Of a stretch of 64,000 nucleotides of DNA, positions 36,901-44,801 are shown in pieces. Location of the stretch: IMG/VR virus record IMGVR_UViG_3300030102_007788, positions 1 to 64,000 of that record; one strand, given 5' to 3'. The notes below the pieces were generated by a model. It searched no databases and was not told the origin of the DNA. It saw only the letters and a program-made list of their open reading frames with translations. A program made the position numbers and the translations under genes. The DNA is from a virus. Position 1 is the stretch's first letter, and every line of letters begins with the position of its first letter.

Positions 36901-37788
36901 GTGTTTTATACTGCCAATAATTCTAAATTACAGGTAAACGGAAATGAAATTTTAGCTTCCGACGCTCAAATTTCTTTACAAACCAACTTACAACCCAACT
37001 ACAATATAACACAGAGGCACACCGCTGATTTTAGGGCAACTAACGGTGTGGGAGGCACCCTTTCGTTTAACTATTACTTAACTGGGGTGGACTATTTTAA
37101 AAGTTTTATAACAGGTCAAGCGGAGATGCCCTTCACTGCGAGTCAGGTTATTTCTGGCAATTTTGGCGGTTTAAATTTTGACAGCGGTTACTTAACTTCT
37201 TATTCAGTTAATTTTGGGCCTAATGCTTTAGCCACAGCTAATGCTTCAATATCTTTTTTTGATCAGTTAAATGGGGAATTTGACCCTACAGTTGAACAGG
37301 CTCCTACGGATAAAGAGGTCCTGAACTTTAAGAACGCTACCGTGTCTCATTATATCCCAATAACCAATGAAACTTTGTCGGGGACTGTAGACGAGTTTGT
37401 GGAGGGAACTTTTAATTATGATTGTGAGGTAAAACCGGTTTATTTAATGGGAGAAACAAAGCCGAGTTCTGTAAACTTTGGACCTAAAAACGTAAGCATG
37501 AATTTTGAAACCGATAACCCTACCGGTTATTTACCTTTTTCAGGAAACACGGCTAGAATTTCCGTAGGGCTGCAAAACTCACAAGGAACTCAGGTTGAAG
37601 CTTTTACGTGTTCTGGGGTTATGAGGGGTAGGAATTTAGCTACTTCAGTTGGAGACTATATTAAGCAAACCATTAACATAACCCAAGCCTCAACACAGGG
37701 GACAAATGTATATGTAGCGAGCATAATTGACAGTAATGGAGTGGCAGGAAACATAGGAGCAGGTACTAGTGGAGGAGGTAACGTATAA
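36901..37788 (+). CDS. Tail-tube-fold-like structural protein C
   Basis: A 295-residue protein that starts with GTG one base after the previous stop, so translation is probably coupled. It has the same two-half plan: first half with LNFDSGYLTSYSVNFGPN (near residue 100), second half with FNYDCEVKPVYLMGETKPSS (near residue 178). The end is a Gly-rich tail (GNIGAGTSGGGNV). The next gene overlaps by 1 bp. Structural role inferred from paralogy with proteins A and B. Confidence 0.55.
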   Translation: MFYTANNSKLQVNGNEILASDAQISLQTNLQPNYNITQRHTADFRATNGVGGTLSFNYYLTGVDYFKSFITGQAEMPFTASQVISGNFGGLNFDSGYLTSYSVNFGPNALATANASISFFDQLNGEFDPTVEQAPTDKEVLNFKNATVSHYIPITNETLSGTVDEFVEGTFNYDCEVKPVYLMGETKPSSVNFGPKNVSMNFETDNPTGYLPFSGNTARISVGLQNSQGTQVEAFTCSGVMRGRNLATSVGDYIKQTINITQASTQGTNVYVASIIDSNGVAGNIGAGTSGGGNV

Positions 37789-40700
37789 TGCCAGTATATA
37801 ACCCTAAGAAGAGTTTTACTTTAAGCGGAGAGGGCTTGAACTTTATTAATAGAGTTTACTTTGGGGAAGATCAAGTCGAAGAGCTATTTTACCTAGGGTC
37901 TACCGGCGTGTCTGGGGAAATCCCTTCTTCAGCTATGACTGCCGACCTGACCGCTCAGACTAATGACGGCATACTTAATTTAGGCCGTCCTAACATAGTG
38001 TTAGATTCTTCTTCTCAGGTCCTTGTAAGTGGCCTACTTCCCGAATACGTAAGTGGTCAAGCTGGAGACACTATTGTTATATCGGGAGAAAACTTTCATA
38101 AGATAACAAATGTAAACTTTGGAGCCGGTTTAGGCAGCTCGGGTGAATCTGGTCAATTTTCTGTTATATCTGATCAAATCTTAGAAGTAATTGTTCCAAC
38201 TGGCGCAAGTTATGATGGGGTAACTGTTTTTTCTTCACTTAGAACTGGGCTGAATAATAATCAAACTTTTGCTAGCGGAAAATCATACAACAATTTTATT
38301 CCTATTCCCAATGTCACAGGCATAAATTCAGGTATGTTAGCAAAAGACTCAGAGTTTATTATTGGTGGTGTTAATATGTCAGGGGTAACTGGGGTGTCTG
38401 TTAATGATATAATATTTAATCAGTCTTCTTTTGAGAACCTAGGGAAGACTGGCGTAAAAGTCACAGTCCCTACAGGTTATGCGCAAGGCAGACCAAACCT
38501 TTTGTTGCAAAGCGGAGTTTCTCATTTAGCTCCAGAGGAATTTTCTTTTAACCCTCTAGCTGAAATAGTTGGAGTGAGTGCTGGAAACATTATTGGCTCT
38601 CAGATGACAATATCTGGCCACAACTTTAGCTCCGGTATGTTCTACACAGGGCTGGGGTCTCTAACAGGGAGTTTAGTGGAAGTTGGGGAAAAGACCGGAT
38701 TGTTTACGCAAATATCAGACGCTGGGGGGTACAATAGGCTTAGAGGCTATGTCCCTACGGGTATATCGATTCTTCTTTCGGGAGGTAACATTAGCGCAGG
38801 GGTTACGCCTGATATTTTGCATTTGCCTGTTTCAATTTTTACGCCAGATTATCCTGTCGCGTACCCTAGTGACAAAACTTTTAGACCCGGTATTGGGAGC
38901 CCTTCAGTTTCTCTTATATCACCAACCTCTGGAATAGGGGGAGATCTTGTCACGATCAGCGGAGAAAATTTATTTGGAATTACTGGAGTCGTTTTCGGCG
39001 CTGGTAACGCAGGGATAGGGTCGGAGGGTTTTAATTTTGGTATTACTGAAGTGATTCCCGGTAAACAAATTACCGCAACAGTCCCTCAGGTGAGTTATGA
39101 TACAGCGGGTGGGTTTCTGGATATTGAGGTATCGGGAGCTTTTGGTAATGTTGGTATTGAGGAAGGATTTTTTATATATGGTAAACCTAAAATTAATACT
39201 ATTATCCCGGGAGGATCTGGTATACTTCCCGGGGCAACTGGAACCATATACGGAGAAAGACTTTATTCTGGGTCTGAAGTTTTATTGTATGGAGGAAATG
39301 GAGGCTTAGCTTCTAGTAACTTTATACAAAAGTTAAATATTAGCGGCTACAGAGGAGATAATGCTGAAATAGTTTTTAGCTACCCTAACTCTTTTGTGAC
39401 TGGTAACACATATGGGATTAGGGTTGAAAACCAGAGGGGTTATCATATTAGTCCGACTAATACTTACAAGATAACCGGATTTAATACACCTTCGGTTGGT
39501 GGGGTGAGTTTGGTTAGCGGTACCCAAGGAGAATCTGTGACCATCTCGGGGTATTTTGAAGAAATATCTCCCAGTGGTTTGAAAATAGGAGAGACAGTTG
39601 TTAGTGATTTTACTAGAGTTTCAACTACTGGAATCGTATTTGACATACCTACAAAAACTACAAGTAACCTGATAAATATTGAGACTAGCGGAGGATTCGC
39701 TAGTACTACGGGTATTTTAAATATAGCCCTTAAAGAGCCTACAATTAGCGGATATTATCACACTCCGTCTTTTACTGGCGTCAATACTTACTACGATTCA
39801 AGTGACCAAGTTTTTGCGCAATCTAATGTAATTACAATTACAGGGGAAAGACTAAATTTAGTTACAGGTATTGTTTTCTCTGGAAATAACCAACAGTTTG
39901 GTATTAACGAGTTTACAAATAAAGATAATAGCAGTTTAACTTTCCGCCTCCCAACTGGAATTAACGCTGCGAGTGGTAATTTTATAACAAAAGATTTTAA
40001 AAATAGAGACTCTTTAGTGCCGTTGCCCATAAACGTGTTTAACTTATCGGGGTATAATAATTTTGTATTACCGGGGCAAAACTTAACTCTTAGCGGGACT
40101 AATCTAACAGGATTAAATGTTGCCTTTGATCGAGTTCAAGGTGGTCAAATAATAGTAGAACCTCATCAAAATTTAGTTTCTGGAGGTACGGATGTTTTAG
40201 TTTTAACAATGCCGACTGGGGTAGTAGGAGGCACTGCTGCTTTTTCAGGGCGTAATAGTGACGACTTTTTTAATTTTGCTTTTGATCCAACTCCTGTTGT
40301 TACAGGAACCGTAGGGTTTGGGTCAGCCCTGCAGGCCGGGACAGGAAACTTGATTACCATTACTGGAGTTAACTTTCCAACTGGGGTGTCCTCTGGAGAT
40401 TTTGCAATAGGAATAACAGGCACAGGAAACTCGTTATCTAAGCAACAAGTAGACTTGATAAGAATTGAATCGGCTACAGGGGTTGTCGGAGCAGGAACAA
40501 ATGTAGCTACCTCATTGGGATCTGGGGAATTATCATTTAGGCTTCCAAATACTTTTATAGGTACTGGGCAATTTTTTATTAACACAGATAATTCGCTTGC
40601 GTTCCAAGATGACATAACCGCAGATTTAAATTCAACTGGAATAGACACCTCTTTGTTAGACTATGACTTTGTTAGAGCTACTACAAATTTTTTAGGTACT

Positions 40701-41156
40701 AACTTTAAAATTACAGGAGACAGGGTTAACGCGACTGGATATGGGCCTACCAGAGGGGTTACTGGTCAAGCTGTGGAGTTTACCGGGCACGGGCTTAGGG
40801 CTGTTAGGGAAGTTTATTTTCAGGCTCCGAGTGGAGACTTATTTAATTCTCAATTTAATGCTAGCTCAGACACAAAGCTCACAGCTTATGTTCCAGAAGA
40901 AGCAATAGAAGCTCGAGGAACCGCCAATATTATATTTTCAGGAGGTACAAATCAAGAGGTAGGCCCATTTGAGATTATTTTAGATGCTAGTGTTGTAGAA
41001 TTTAACATTGTTGAAGAGGACGATGTGCCGACAAGTTCTAGCAGGGTTGGTAACTTTACGCAAAAAGAAACCATAAACGGAACTGTCTTTCTAGTTACTA
41101 GGACTAGGTTTCCAGATGGAACCACAGCTATTGTGAGTAGCACTCCGCAAGCTTAA
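37788..41156 (+). CDS. Giant surface protein of about ten TIG/IPT Ig-like domains
   Basis: A 1122-residue protein with GGAGGAGG before its ATG. It is a string of about ten domains of roughly 90-100 residues, each with the TIG/IPT signature: a Gly turn, then xVTISGENLxxxTGVxFG (clear copies near residues 95, 190, 273, 385, 480, 580, 680, 765, 855 and 1000). TIG domains are Ig-like and are found in cell-surface receptors and phage fibres. The last 60 residues differ and end in a threonine-rich strand (VFLVTRTRFPDGTTAIVS). It probably protrudes from the virion as an adhesin or spacer, perhaps on the tail-tube-like proteins encoded just before it. Confidence 0.75.
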   Translation: MPVYNPKKSFTLSGEGLNFINRVYFGEDQVEELFYLGSTGVSGEIPSSAMTADLTAQTNDGILNLGRPNIVLDSSSQVLVSGLLPEYVSGQAGDTIVISGENFHKITNVNFGAGLGSSGESGQFSVISDQILEVIVPTGASYDGVTVFSSLRTGLNNNQTFASGKSYNNFIPIPNVTGINSGMLAKDSEFIIGGVNMSGVTGVSVNDIIFNQSSFENLGKTGVKVTVPTGYAQGRPNLLLQSGVSHLAPEEFSFNPLAEIVGVSAGNIIGSQMTISGHNFSSGMFYTGLGSLTGSLVEVGEKTGLFTQISDAGGYNRLRGYVPTGISILLSGGNISAGVTPDILHLPVSIFTPDYPVAYPSDKTFRPGIGSPSVSLISPTSGIGGDLVTISGENLFGITGVVFGAGNAGIGSEGFNFGITEVIPGKQITATVPQVSYDTAGGFLDIEVSGAFGNVGIEEGFFIYGKPKINTIIPGGSGILPGATGTIYGERLYSGSEVLLYGGNGGLASSNFIQKLNISGYRGDNAEIVFSYPNSFVTGNTYGIRVENQRGYHISPTNTYKITGFNTPSVGGVSLVSGTQGESVTISGYFEEISPSGLKIGETVVSDFTRVSTTGIVFDIPTKTTSNLINIETSGGFASTTGILNIALKEPTISGYYHTPSFTGVNTYYDSSDQVFAQSNVITITGERLNLVTGIVFSGNNQQFGINEFTNKDNSSLTFRLPTGINAASGNFITKDFKNRDSLVPLPINVFNLSGYNNFVLPGQNLTLSGTNLTGLNVAFDRVQGGQIIVEPHQNLVSGGTDVLVLTMPTGVVGGTAAFSGRNSDDFFNFAFDPTPVVTGTVGFGSALQAGTGNLITITGVNFPTGVSSGDFAIGITGTGNSLSKQQVDLIRIESATGVVGAGTNVATSLGSGELSFRLPNTFIGTGQFFINTDNSLAFQDDITADLNSTGIDTSLLDYDFVRATTNFLGTNFKITGDRVNATGYGPTRGVTGQAVEFTGHGLRAVREVYFQAPSGDLFNSQFNASSDTKLTAYVPEEAIEARGTANIIFSGGTNQEVGPFEIILDASVVEFNIVEEDDVPTSSSRVGNFTQKETINGTVFLVTRTRFPDGTTAIVSSTPQA

Positions 41157-41788
41157 CGCTCCCAATTATCATACCTTGCATTAAAGGCTATAGATACTCT
41201 CATTGCTTCAGTTGGGTTAGGGTCAACGTAGTGCATTAGCCAAGATGGGAATATCACAATTTTCCCTTCTTTTACTTCATATGTAAAAAGACTGCTATCG
41301 TATTTATTTTTGTTTCTATACCAATTTATATCCCCTTCAAAAGATAACTCTGGACATGCTATAACGTGCTGGGGGCGTGGGTCTAAAAAGTGAATTAAGC
41401 CAGAATTGTGTGGAAAGTTTACGTAATAGCATCCTGAGTAATGGTTTGATGGGTGAATGTGGGGCGGATTAAAATTTCCTTTTAAATTAACGTTTAGCCA
41501 AGCCTCTGGCTTCTCCCATTTTCCTTTTCTCCAAGAATGTTCTTTTTCTACATTGTTGAGTAGTTTCAATGTTTGAATTTGAAAAAAGTTATAAAGCTCT
41601 GGAACAGCATCAAAATCTAGTTCATCTCCACCGTAAGAGTCAAGGGATGGGTTAATATCTTTGTTATCGTTGATGTGTGTTTTCGCTATTGGGTGATTGG
41701 TTATGTAATCAAGGATCTGTTTTTTGAACTTATCATGATAAGGAAAATCGAATTCCCAAAAATCGGTAACAAACAAATCGCGTTTCAT
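41153..41788 (-). CDS. 2OG-Fe(II) oxygenase-like protein
   Basis: A 211-residue protein with the double-stranded beta-helix pattern of 2-oxoglutarate/Fe(II) oxygenases that are common in phages. His110 and His112 (NPPHIHPSNHYSGCYYV) and His186 (PSWLMHYVDP) are probable metal ligands, and Arg197 (RVSIAFNARYD) would bind 2-oxoglutarate. The sequence resembles the phage family with SGxYYVxxP and LDPR blocks. The substrate could be a protein, a nucleobase or a sugar. It is the last gene of the minus operon with a DegT aminotransferase, and its stop overlaps that of the TIG gene. Confidence 0.75.
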   Translation of the reverse strand: MKRDLFVTDFWEFDFPYHDKFKKQILDYITNHPIAKTHINDNKDINPSLDSYGGDELDFDAVPELYNFFQIQTLKLLNNVEKEHSWRKGKWEKPEAWLNVNLKGNFNPPHIHPSNHYSGCYYVNFPHNSGLIHFLDPRPQHVIACPELSFEGDINWYRNKNKYDSSLFTYEVKEGKIVIFPSWLMHYVDPNPTEAMRVSIAFNARYDNWER

Positions 41789-41994
41789 AAATCAGCTTCT
41801 CCTATATCTATAAAGTACAAAAGTCTATAAAGCCTTTCTGTCCCTTCCTGATTAAAAATGTCAATAGGCATATCCATATTTAGATCACTGTTTGGAGTAT
41901 GTAACCATGTCTCAACATAATTATCGTCCATGACATCACAACATTCGTTAACTAAATTTACAAATTCTATTAATTTTTCTTTTTTAACATGCAT
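41785..41994 (-). CDS. DUF2384-like small protein (MbcA/ParS/Xre antitoxin C-terminal type)
   Basis: A 69-residue protein. From residue 28 on it reads ETWLHTPNSDLNMDMPIDIF, then a Gly turn and a helix (GTERLYRLLYFIDIGEADL). This matches the toxin-binding DUF2384 domain (WLxTPNxxLxGxxPxxxxxxxxGxxxVxxxLxxIxxG) of Xre/MbcA/ParS antitoxins. It lacks the usual N-terminal DNA-binding Xre domain and no RES-domain toxin gene is visible nearby. It overlaps both neighbours (oxygenase by 4 bp, aminotransferase by 11 bp). It could neutralise a host RES toxin; this is inference. Confidence 0.55.
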   Translation of the reverse strand: MHVKKEKLIEFVNLVNECCDVMDDNYVETWLHTPNSDLNMDMPIDIFNQEGTERLYRLLYFIDIGEADL

Positions 41995-43087
41995 GAGAAC
42001 GAATAATATCCACTATTTCATCTTGCTCTTCCTCCGTTAGAAAGGGATGCATCGGAAGGCTCAAAACCTCGCTAGATGCTTTTTCTGAGGCGGGGAAATC
42101 CCCAAGCTGACCCGCCTTCCACCAAGGGAGAGAAGAAAATACGGGTTGTTCATGTAAGCACTTTGGATAATATATAGCAGTTGGAATACCTCTTTTTTGC
42201 AGTTTTTCTTTTAACGAATCCCTATCTTTGGTTCTGATAGTATATTGCCCGTAGACATGAGTATTGCCTTCTGATATTGATGGGGTTACGCACACTTCTC
42301 TTAAGAGCGATGAATAGCGCTTACCAATAGACGATCTAGCTTCTAGCTCTCTTGAAAAGTGCGGGAGCTTCGCTAAAAGAACTGCTGCTTGTATTGTGTC
42401 GAAACGGCCATTCATCCCAACTAGATCGTGATGACCTCTTTCTATTCCGCCATGATTTCTTATAGATCTAAATTTTAAATTTAACTCTTCGTTATTAGTA
42501 AAAAGGGCTCCACCGTCTCCATAACATCCTAATACTTTCGCGGGGAAAAAACTAGTACTGCCTATAACAGTGGTTCCGCAACTTTTTATTCCGTTTCTTT
42601 CTGCTCCAAAACTTTGAGCCCCGTCTTCTATAACGGGCAAATTATATTTTTTTGCTATAGAAGAAATTTTTTCTATATTAGGTATTTGTCCAAATAAGCT
42701 AACTGGGATAATCGCTTTTGTATTTTCATTGATTGCTGCTTCCAGTAAATCGGGATTCATATTATAGCTATCTAGTTCAATATCTATAAATATTGGAGTG
42801 GCTTTTACAGCCATAATAACTTCAGCAGTGCTAATCCAAGTAAACGGGACGGTTATCACCTCATCGCCGGGGCCTATATCTAAAGCTCTAAGGGCTATCT
42901 CTAAACTAACTGTTCCGCTTCCTACTGTTACGCAGTGTTTAACGCCAACAAAATCTGATAGTTCTTGTTCTAGTTTTTCAATTTCTGGACCCATTAAATA
43001 CTTACCGTGGTTAAGTACTGAATGGATTGATGAATCTATGGAGTCTTTATATTGTTGGTATTGAGATTTTAAATCAATGAACTGCAT
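41984..43087 (-). CDS. DegT/DnrJ/EryC1/StrS family aminotransferase
   Basis: A 367-residue PLP-dependent sugar aminotransferase of usual length. Family landmarks: GSGTVSLEIALRAL (residues 57-70), GDEVITVPFTWISTAEVI, EDGAQSFGAERNG with Asp155 and Gln158, and the PLP lysine Lys184 in SFFPAKVLGCYGDGG. Such enzymes add an amino group to a keto-sugar nucleotide to make dideoxy or diamino sugars. The C-terminal PSMHPFL-type ending is also typical (LPMHPFLTEEEQ). The product would feed a glycan made by the glycosyltransferases elsewhere in the window. Its start is 1 bp from the GspC-like gene. Confidence 0.87.
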   Translation of the reverse strand: MQFIDLKSQYQQYKDSIDSSIHSVLNHGKYLMGPEIEKLEQELSDFVGVKHCVTVGSGTVSLEIALRALDIGPGDEVITVPFTWISTAEVIMAVKATPIFIDIELDSYNMNPDLLEAAINENTKAIIPVSLFGQIPNIEKISSIAKKYNLPVIEDGAQSFGAERNGIKSCGTTVIGSTSFFPAKVLGCYGDGGALFTNNEELNLKFRSIRNHGGIERGHHDLVGMNGRFDTIQAAVLLAKLPHFSRELEARSSIGKRYSSLLREVCVTPSISEGNTHVYGQYTIRTKDRDSLKEKLQKRGIPTAIYYPKCLHEQPVFSSLPWWKAGQLGDFPASEKASSEVLSLPMHPFLTEEEQDEIVDIIRSHAC

Positions 43088-43758
43088 TATTTCTTACGAT
43101 CTTTACTTTTTCTGTATTCTTCGTATTTTTGCATTCTTTCTCTAATTTCTTTATCGTAATCTCCTCTTTGGAATTTCTCTAGTCTCTCTAGCATCGCTTG
43201 TTTTTTTTTGGGGTTGTCAATTTTATTAAGGTATTCAAGCCCTTTTTGGACGACTCTTGGATCTATTTTTGGCCGTCTAGAAGGTACAGTAACAATGTTT
43301 GGCTTAGGGGTTGCTGGCGTAGTCTTGAGAGGTTTACTTTTATCGTCTTTCTTTTTTATGATTGTTGGTTTGGTGTTAAGCTTGGGCAATGTGACAATGG
43401 ACGGTAATTTGTGGGTATCAAACGAAAGCAACTCTGTTACCCCATTGTTGTCTACCTTCACTAAACCTCTTTCTACACTCAGTAACGTTACTCCACTATC
43501 TGTTCTCTTTTTAGAGGACAGCGTCAAAAACCTTTTTGGTATATCTTTAGAGAACATGTAGACGTTAGTAACTCCTCCCCTAGTTATAATACCTGTCAAG
43601 TTAAGCTTTATAGGTAGTTGCTCTATTAGTTTTGGAACCTCAACTTTTGCTGGCGTCTCTTCAAGTAAGGCGAAGGCGTTCCGTTTAGCGATTGTATCGT
43701 AAGGGTTCTCTTGTGCAAAAAGAGAACTAACAAAGAATAGTGGTATTAGTTTTTTCAT
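43087..43758 (-). CDS. Secreted GspC/PilP-like protein
   Basis: A 223-residue protein starting at the ATG at 43758, whose ATGA overlaps the prepilin-like gene; a 13-residue upstream extension was rejected. A signal peptide (MKKLIPLFFVSSLFA) is followed by NPYDTIAKRNAFALL, which resembles the RNPF block of GspC/PilP-type proteins. A domain PIKLNLTGIITRGG then leads to GLVKVDNNGVTELLSF. From memory, this combination is typical of a family in Verrucomicrobia. The rest is Pro/Lys-rich and ends in a charged helix. In type II secretion and type IV pilus systems such proteins link inner-membrane parts to the secretin. A role in the phage is unknown. Confidence 0.55.
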   Translation of the reverse strand: MKKLIPLFFVSSLFAQENPYDTIAKRNAFALLEETPAKVEVPKLIEQLPIKLNLTGIITRGGVTNVYMFSKDIPKRFLTLSSKKRTDSGVTLLSVERGLVKVDNNGVTELLSFDTHKLPSIVTLPKLNTKPTIIKKKDDKSKPLKTTPATPKPNIVTVPSRRPKIDPRVVQKGLEYLNKIDNPKKKQAMLERLEKFQRGDYDKEIRERMQKYEEYRKSKDRKK

Positions 43759-44030
43759 TCTGCGTAATAGTAAGGTATTCTTGCTGAGGTATGGCATTTA
43801 TAACATTGATCATATGTCTCTATTAAAAGTTTAATATCGGAGTCCGATATAGTTAGCAGGTCGTACTCTGGCATTTCGTGAAAAGTCTCTATTTGTTTCC
43901 TATATACTTTACATGCAGCGATTCTAGCTTGGCGCTGCGCATTTGCGTAACTTTGTAAGGATAAAGAAATTAGCAAAAATATAACAGTAATGGCTAATAA
44001 AAGCTCCAACACTGTAAATCCTTTTTTCAT
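43755..44030 (-). CDS. Prepilin-like (type IV pilin / type II pseudopilin) protein with CXXCH
   Basis: A 91-residue protein with a canonical class III prepilin leader: MKKG, cleavage after Gly4, then Phe5-Thr-Val-Leu-Glu9, with the conserved Glu at mature position 5, and a hydrophobic helix to about residue 25 (LELLLAITVIFLLISLSL). The C-terminal half is soluble and carries Cys76-Tyr-Lys-Cys79-His80, a CXXCH motif that in exported proteins can bind c-type heme or form a disulphide. It overlaps its neighbours on both sides by 4 bp, so it is cotranslated with the GspC-like gene. Processing would need a host prepilin peptidase. Phage-encoded pilins are unusual. Confidence 0.7.
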   Translation of the reverse strand: MKKGFTVLELLLAITVIFLLISLSLQSYANAQRQARIAACKVYRKQIETFHEMPEYDLLTISDSDIKLLIETYDQCYKCHTSARIPYYYAE

Positions 44031-44272
44031 TCATCTTCTAATTCTTTTATACACTTGTTTAAATCGCAGCACTCTTGAAGTAAGTTAATAGCCGTGGCTC
44101 TCCAGTATTTACCAATATCTCTTAGAGCTTCGTTTTGATCCCTTAGTTCTTCTAGGTATTTTTGAGCTTTGTCTATGTGCGGGCAAGTGTTCCCGGGTAT
44201 AGGAGGACAGTCCTCTTTTATCTCCTTGTATCCTTTATGGGGAAAATTCACGCCTTCTGTTTTTCTAGCCAC
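44027..44272 (-). CDS. Hypothetical small Cys-rich protein
   Basis: An 81-residue soluble protein with no signal peptide. It has six cysteines, in two groups: CPPIPGNTCPH (residues 22-32) and ECCDLNKC (near residues 67-74), with a charged helix between them (KAQKYLEELRDQNEALRD). The grouping could bind zinc, but no known ribbon or finger pattern fits. It overlaps the pyrophosphatase gene (25 bp) upstream and the prepilin-like gene (4 bp) downstream. Function unknown. Confidence 0.55.
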   Translation of the reverse strand: MARKTEGVNFPHKGYKEIKEDCPPIPGNTCPHIDKAQKYLEELRDQNEALRDIGKYWRATAINLLQECCDLNKCIKELEDE

Positions 44273-44784
44273 CTATTATGAGCATCCAAAACTACCGTGC
44301 TGGCTTTTTTTCCGTTTTTCCATTCGCCCACTTTTACAGAACTGGCTCTATCAATTTTATAAATTCTGAAAAACTGTTTGTAAATTTTGAGATGCTCCTC
44401 TTCTATGGAGGATAAGCGTGGGTAGCGGCTTTTTGGTGACCAATGCGGTACAGCTATTACTTTATAATCTGTTTCGTTATTGTCTACAAAATCAAGAACG
44501 CCCAAAACTCTACATTTTACTAAACTTCCCCTGTCAATAGGGTCGTGATTAAAAATTAAAACATCTAACGGATCTTTATCTAAAGCGTAAGTTTGAGTTA
44601 TAAACCCATAGTTAACAGGATATTGTAGAGAGGAAACAAGGCATCTCTCAAGCTCAAATATATCATGATTTTCATTATACTCGTATTTAGTATTAGTTCC
44701 TTTAGGGATTTCGACGATACAGCTTATGTGATCAAAGCCATCTTTTGTAATTGGGATATCGTTTACTAGATTTCTTTTTGTCAT
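44248..44784 (-). CDS. ppa: Inorganic pyrophosphatase, family I
   Basis: A 178-residue protein, the usual length of soluble bacterial family I pyrophosphatases. The signature D-K-D-P-L-D-V-L supplies Asp69, Asp71 and Asp74, and the second acidic cluster has Asp101, Asp106 and Lys108 (DNNETDYKVIAVP). Other family residues are present: KYEY near residue 33, ERCLVSSLQYPVNYG, and YK (near residue 142). It should split pyrophosphate released by polymerases and by nucleotide-sugar and nucleotide synthesis. It is the first gene of the minus operon that holds the prepilin and aminotransferase genes. Confidence 0.9.
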   Translation of the reverse strand: MTKRNLVNDIPITKDGFDHISCIVEIPKGTNTKYEYNENHDIFELERCLVSSLQYPVNYGFITQTYALDKDPLDVLIFNHDPIDRGSLVKCRVLGVLDFVDNNETDYKVIAVPHWSPKSRYPRLSSIEEEHLKIYKQFFRIYKIDRASSVKVGEWKNGKKASTVVLDAHNRWLEKQKA

Positions 44785-44795
44785 TAGTGTAATAT
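44785..44795 (+). promoter_or_regulatory. AGTGTAATAT promoter motif before the 44802 gene
   Basis: TAGTGTAATAT ends 6 bp before the ATG at 44802, in the 17-bp gap between divergent genes. It is a perfect copy of the 11-bp core seen before the tape measure and the 35988 gene. Confidence 0.55.
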
Positions 44796-44801
44796 TATTT
44801 T

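Noticed and set aside
40166-40648. 160-codon open frame on the minus strand inside the TIG gene
   Set aside because: Shadow of a repetitive coding region; Pro/Val-rich composition without motifs.
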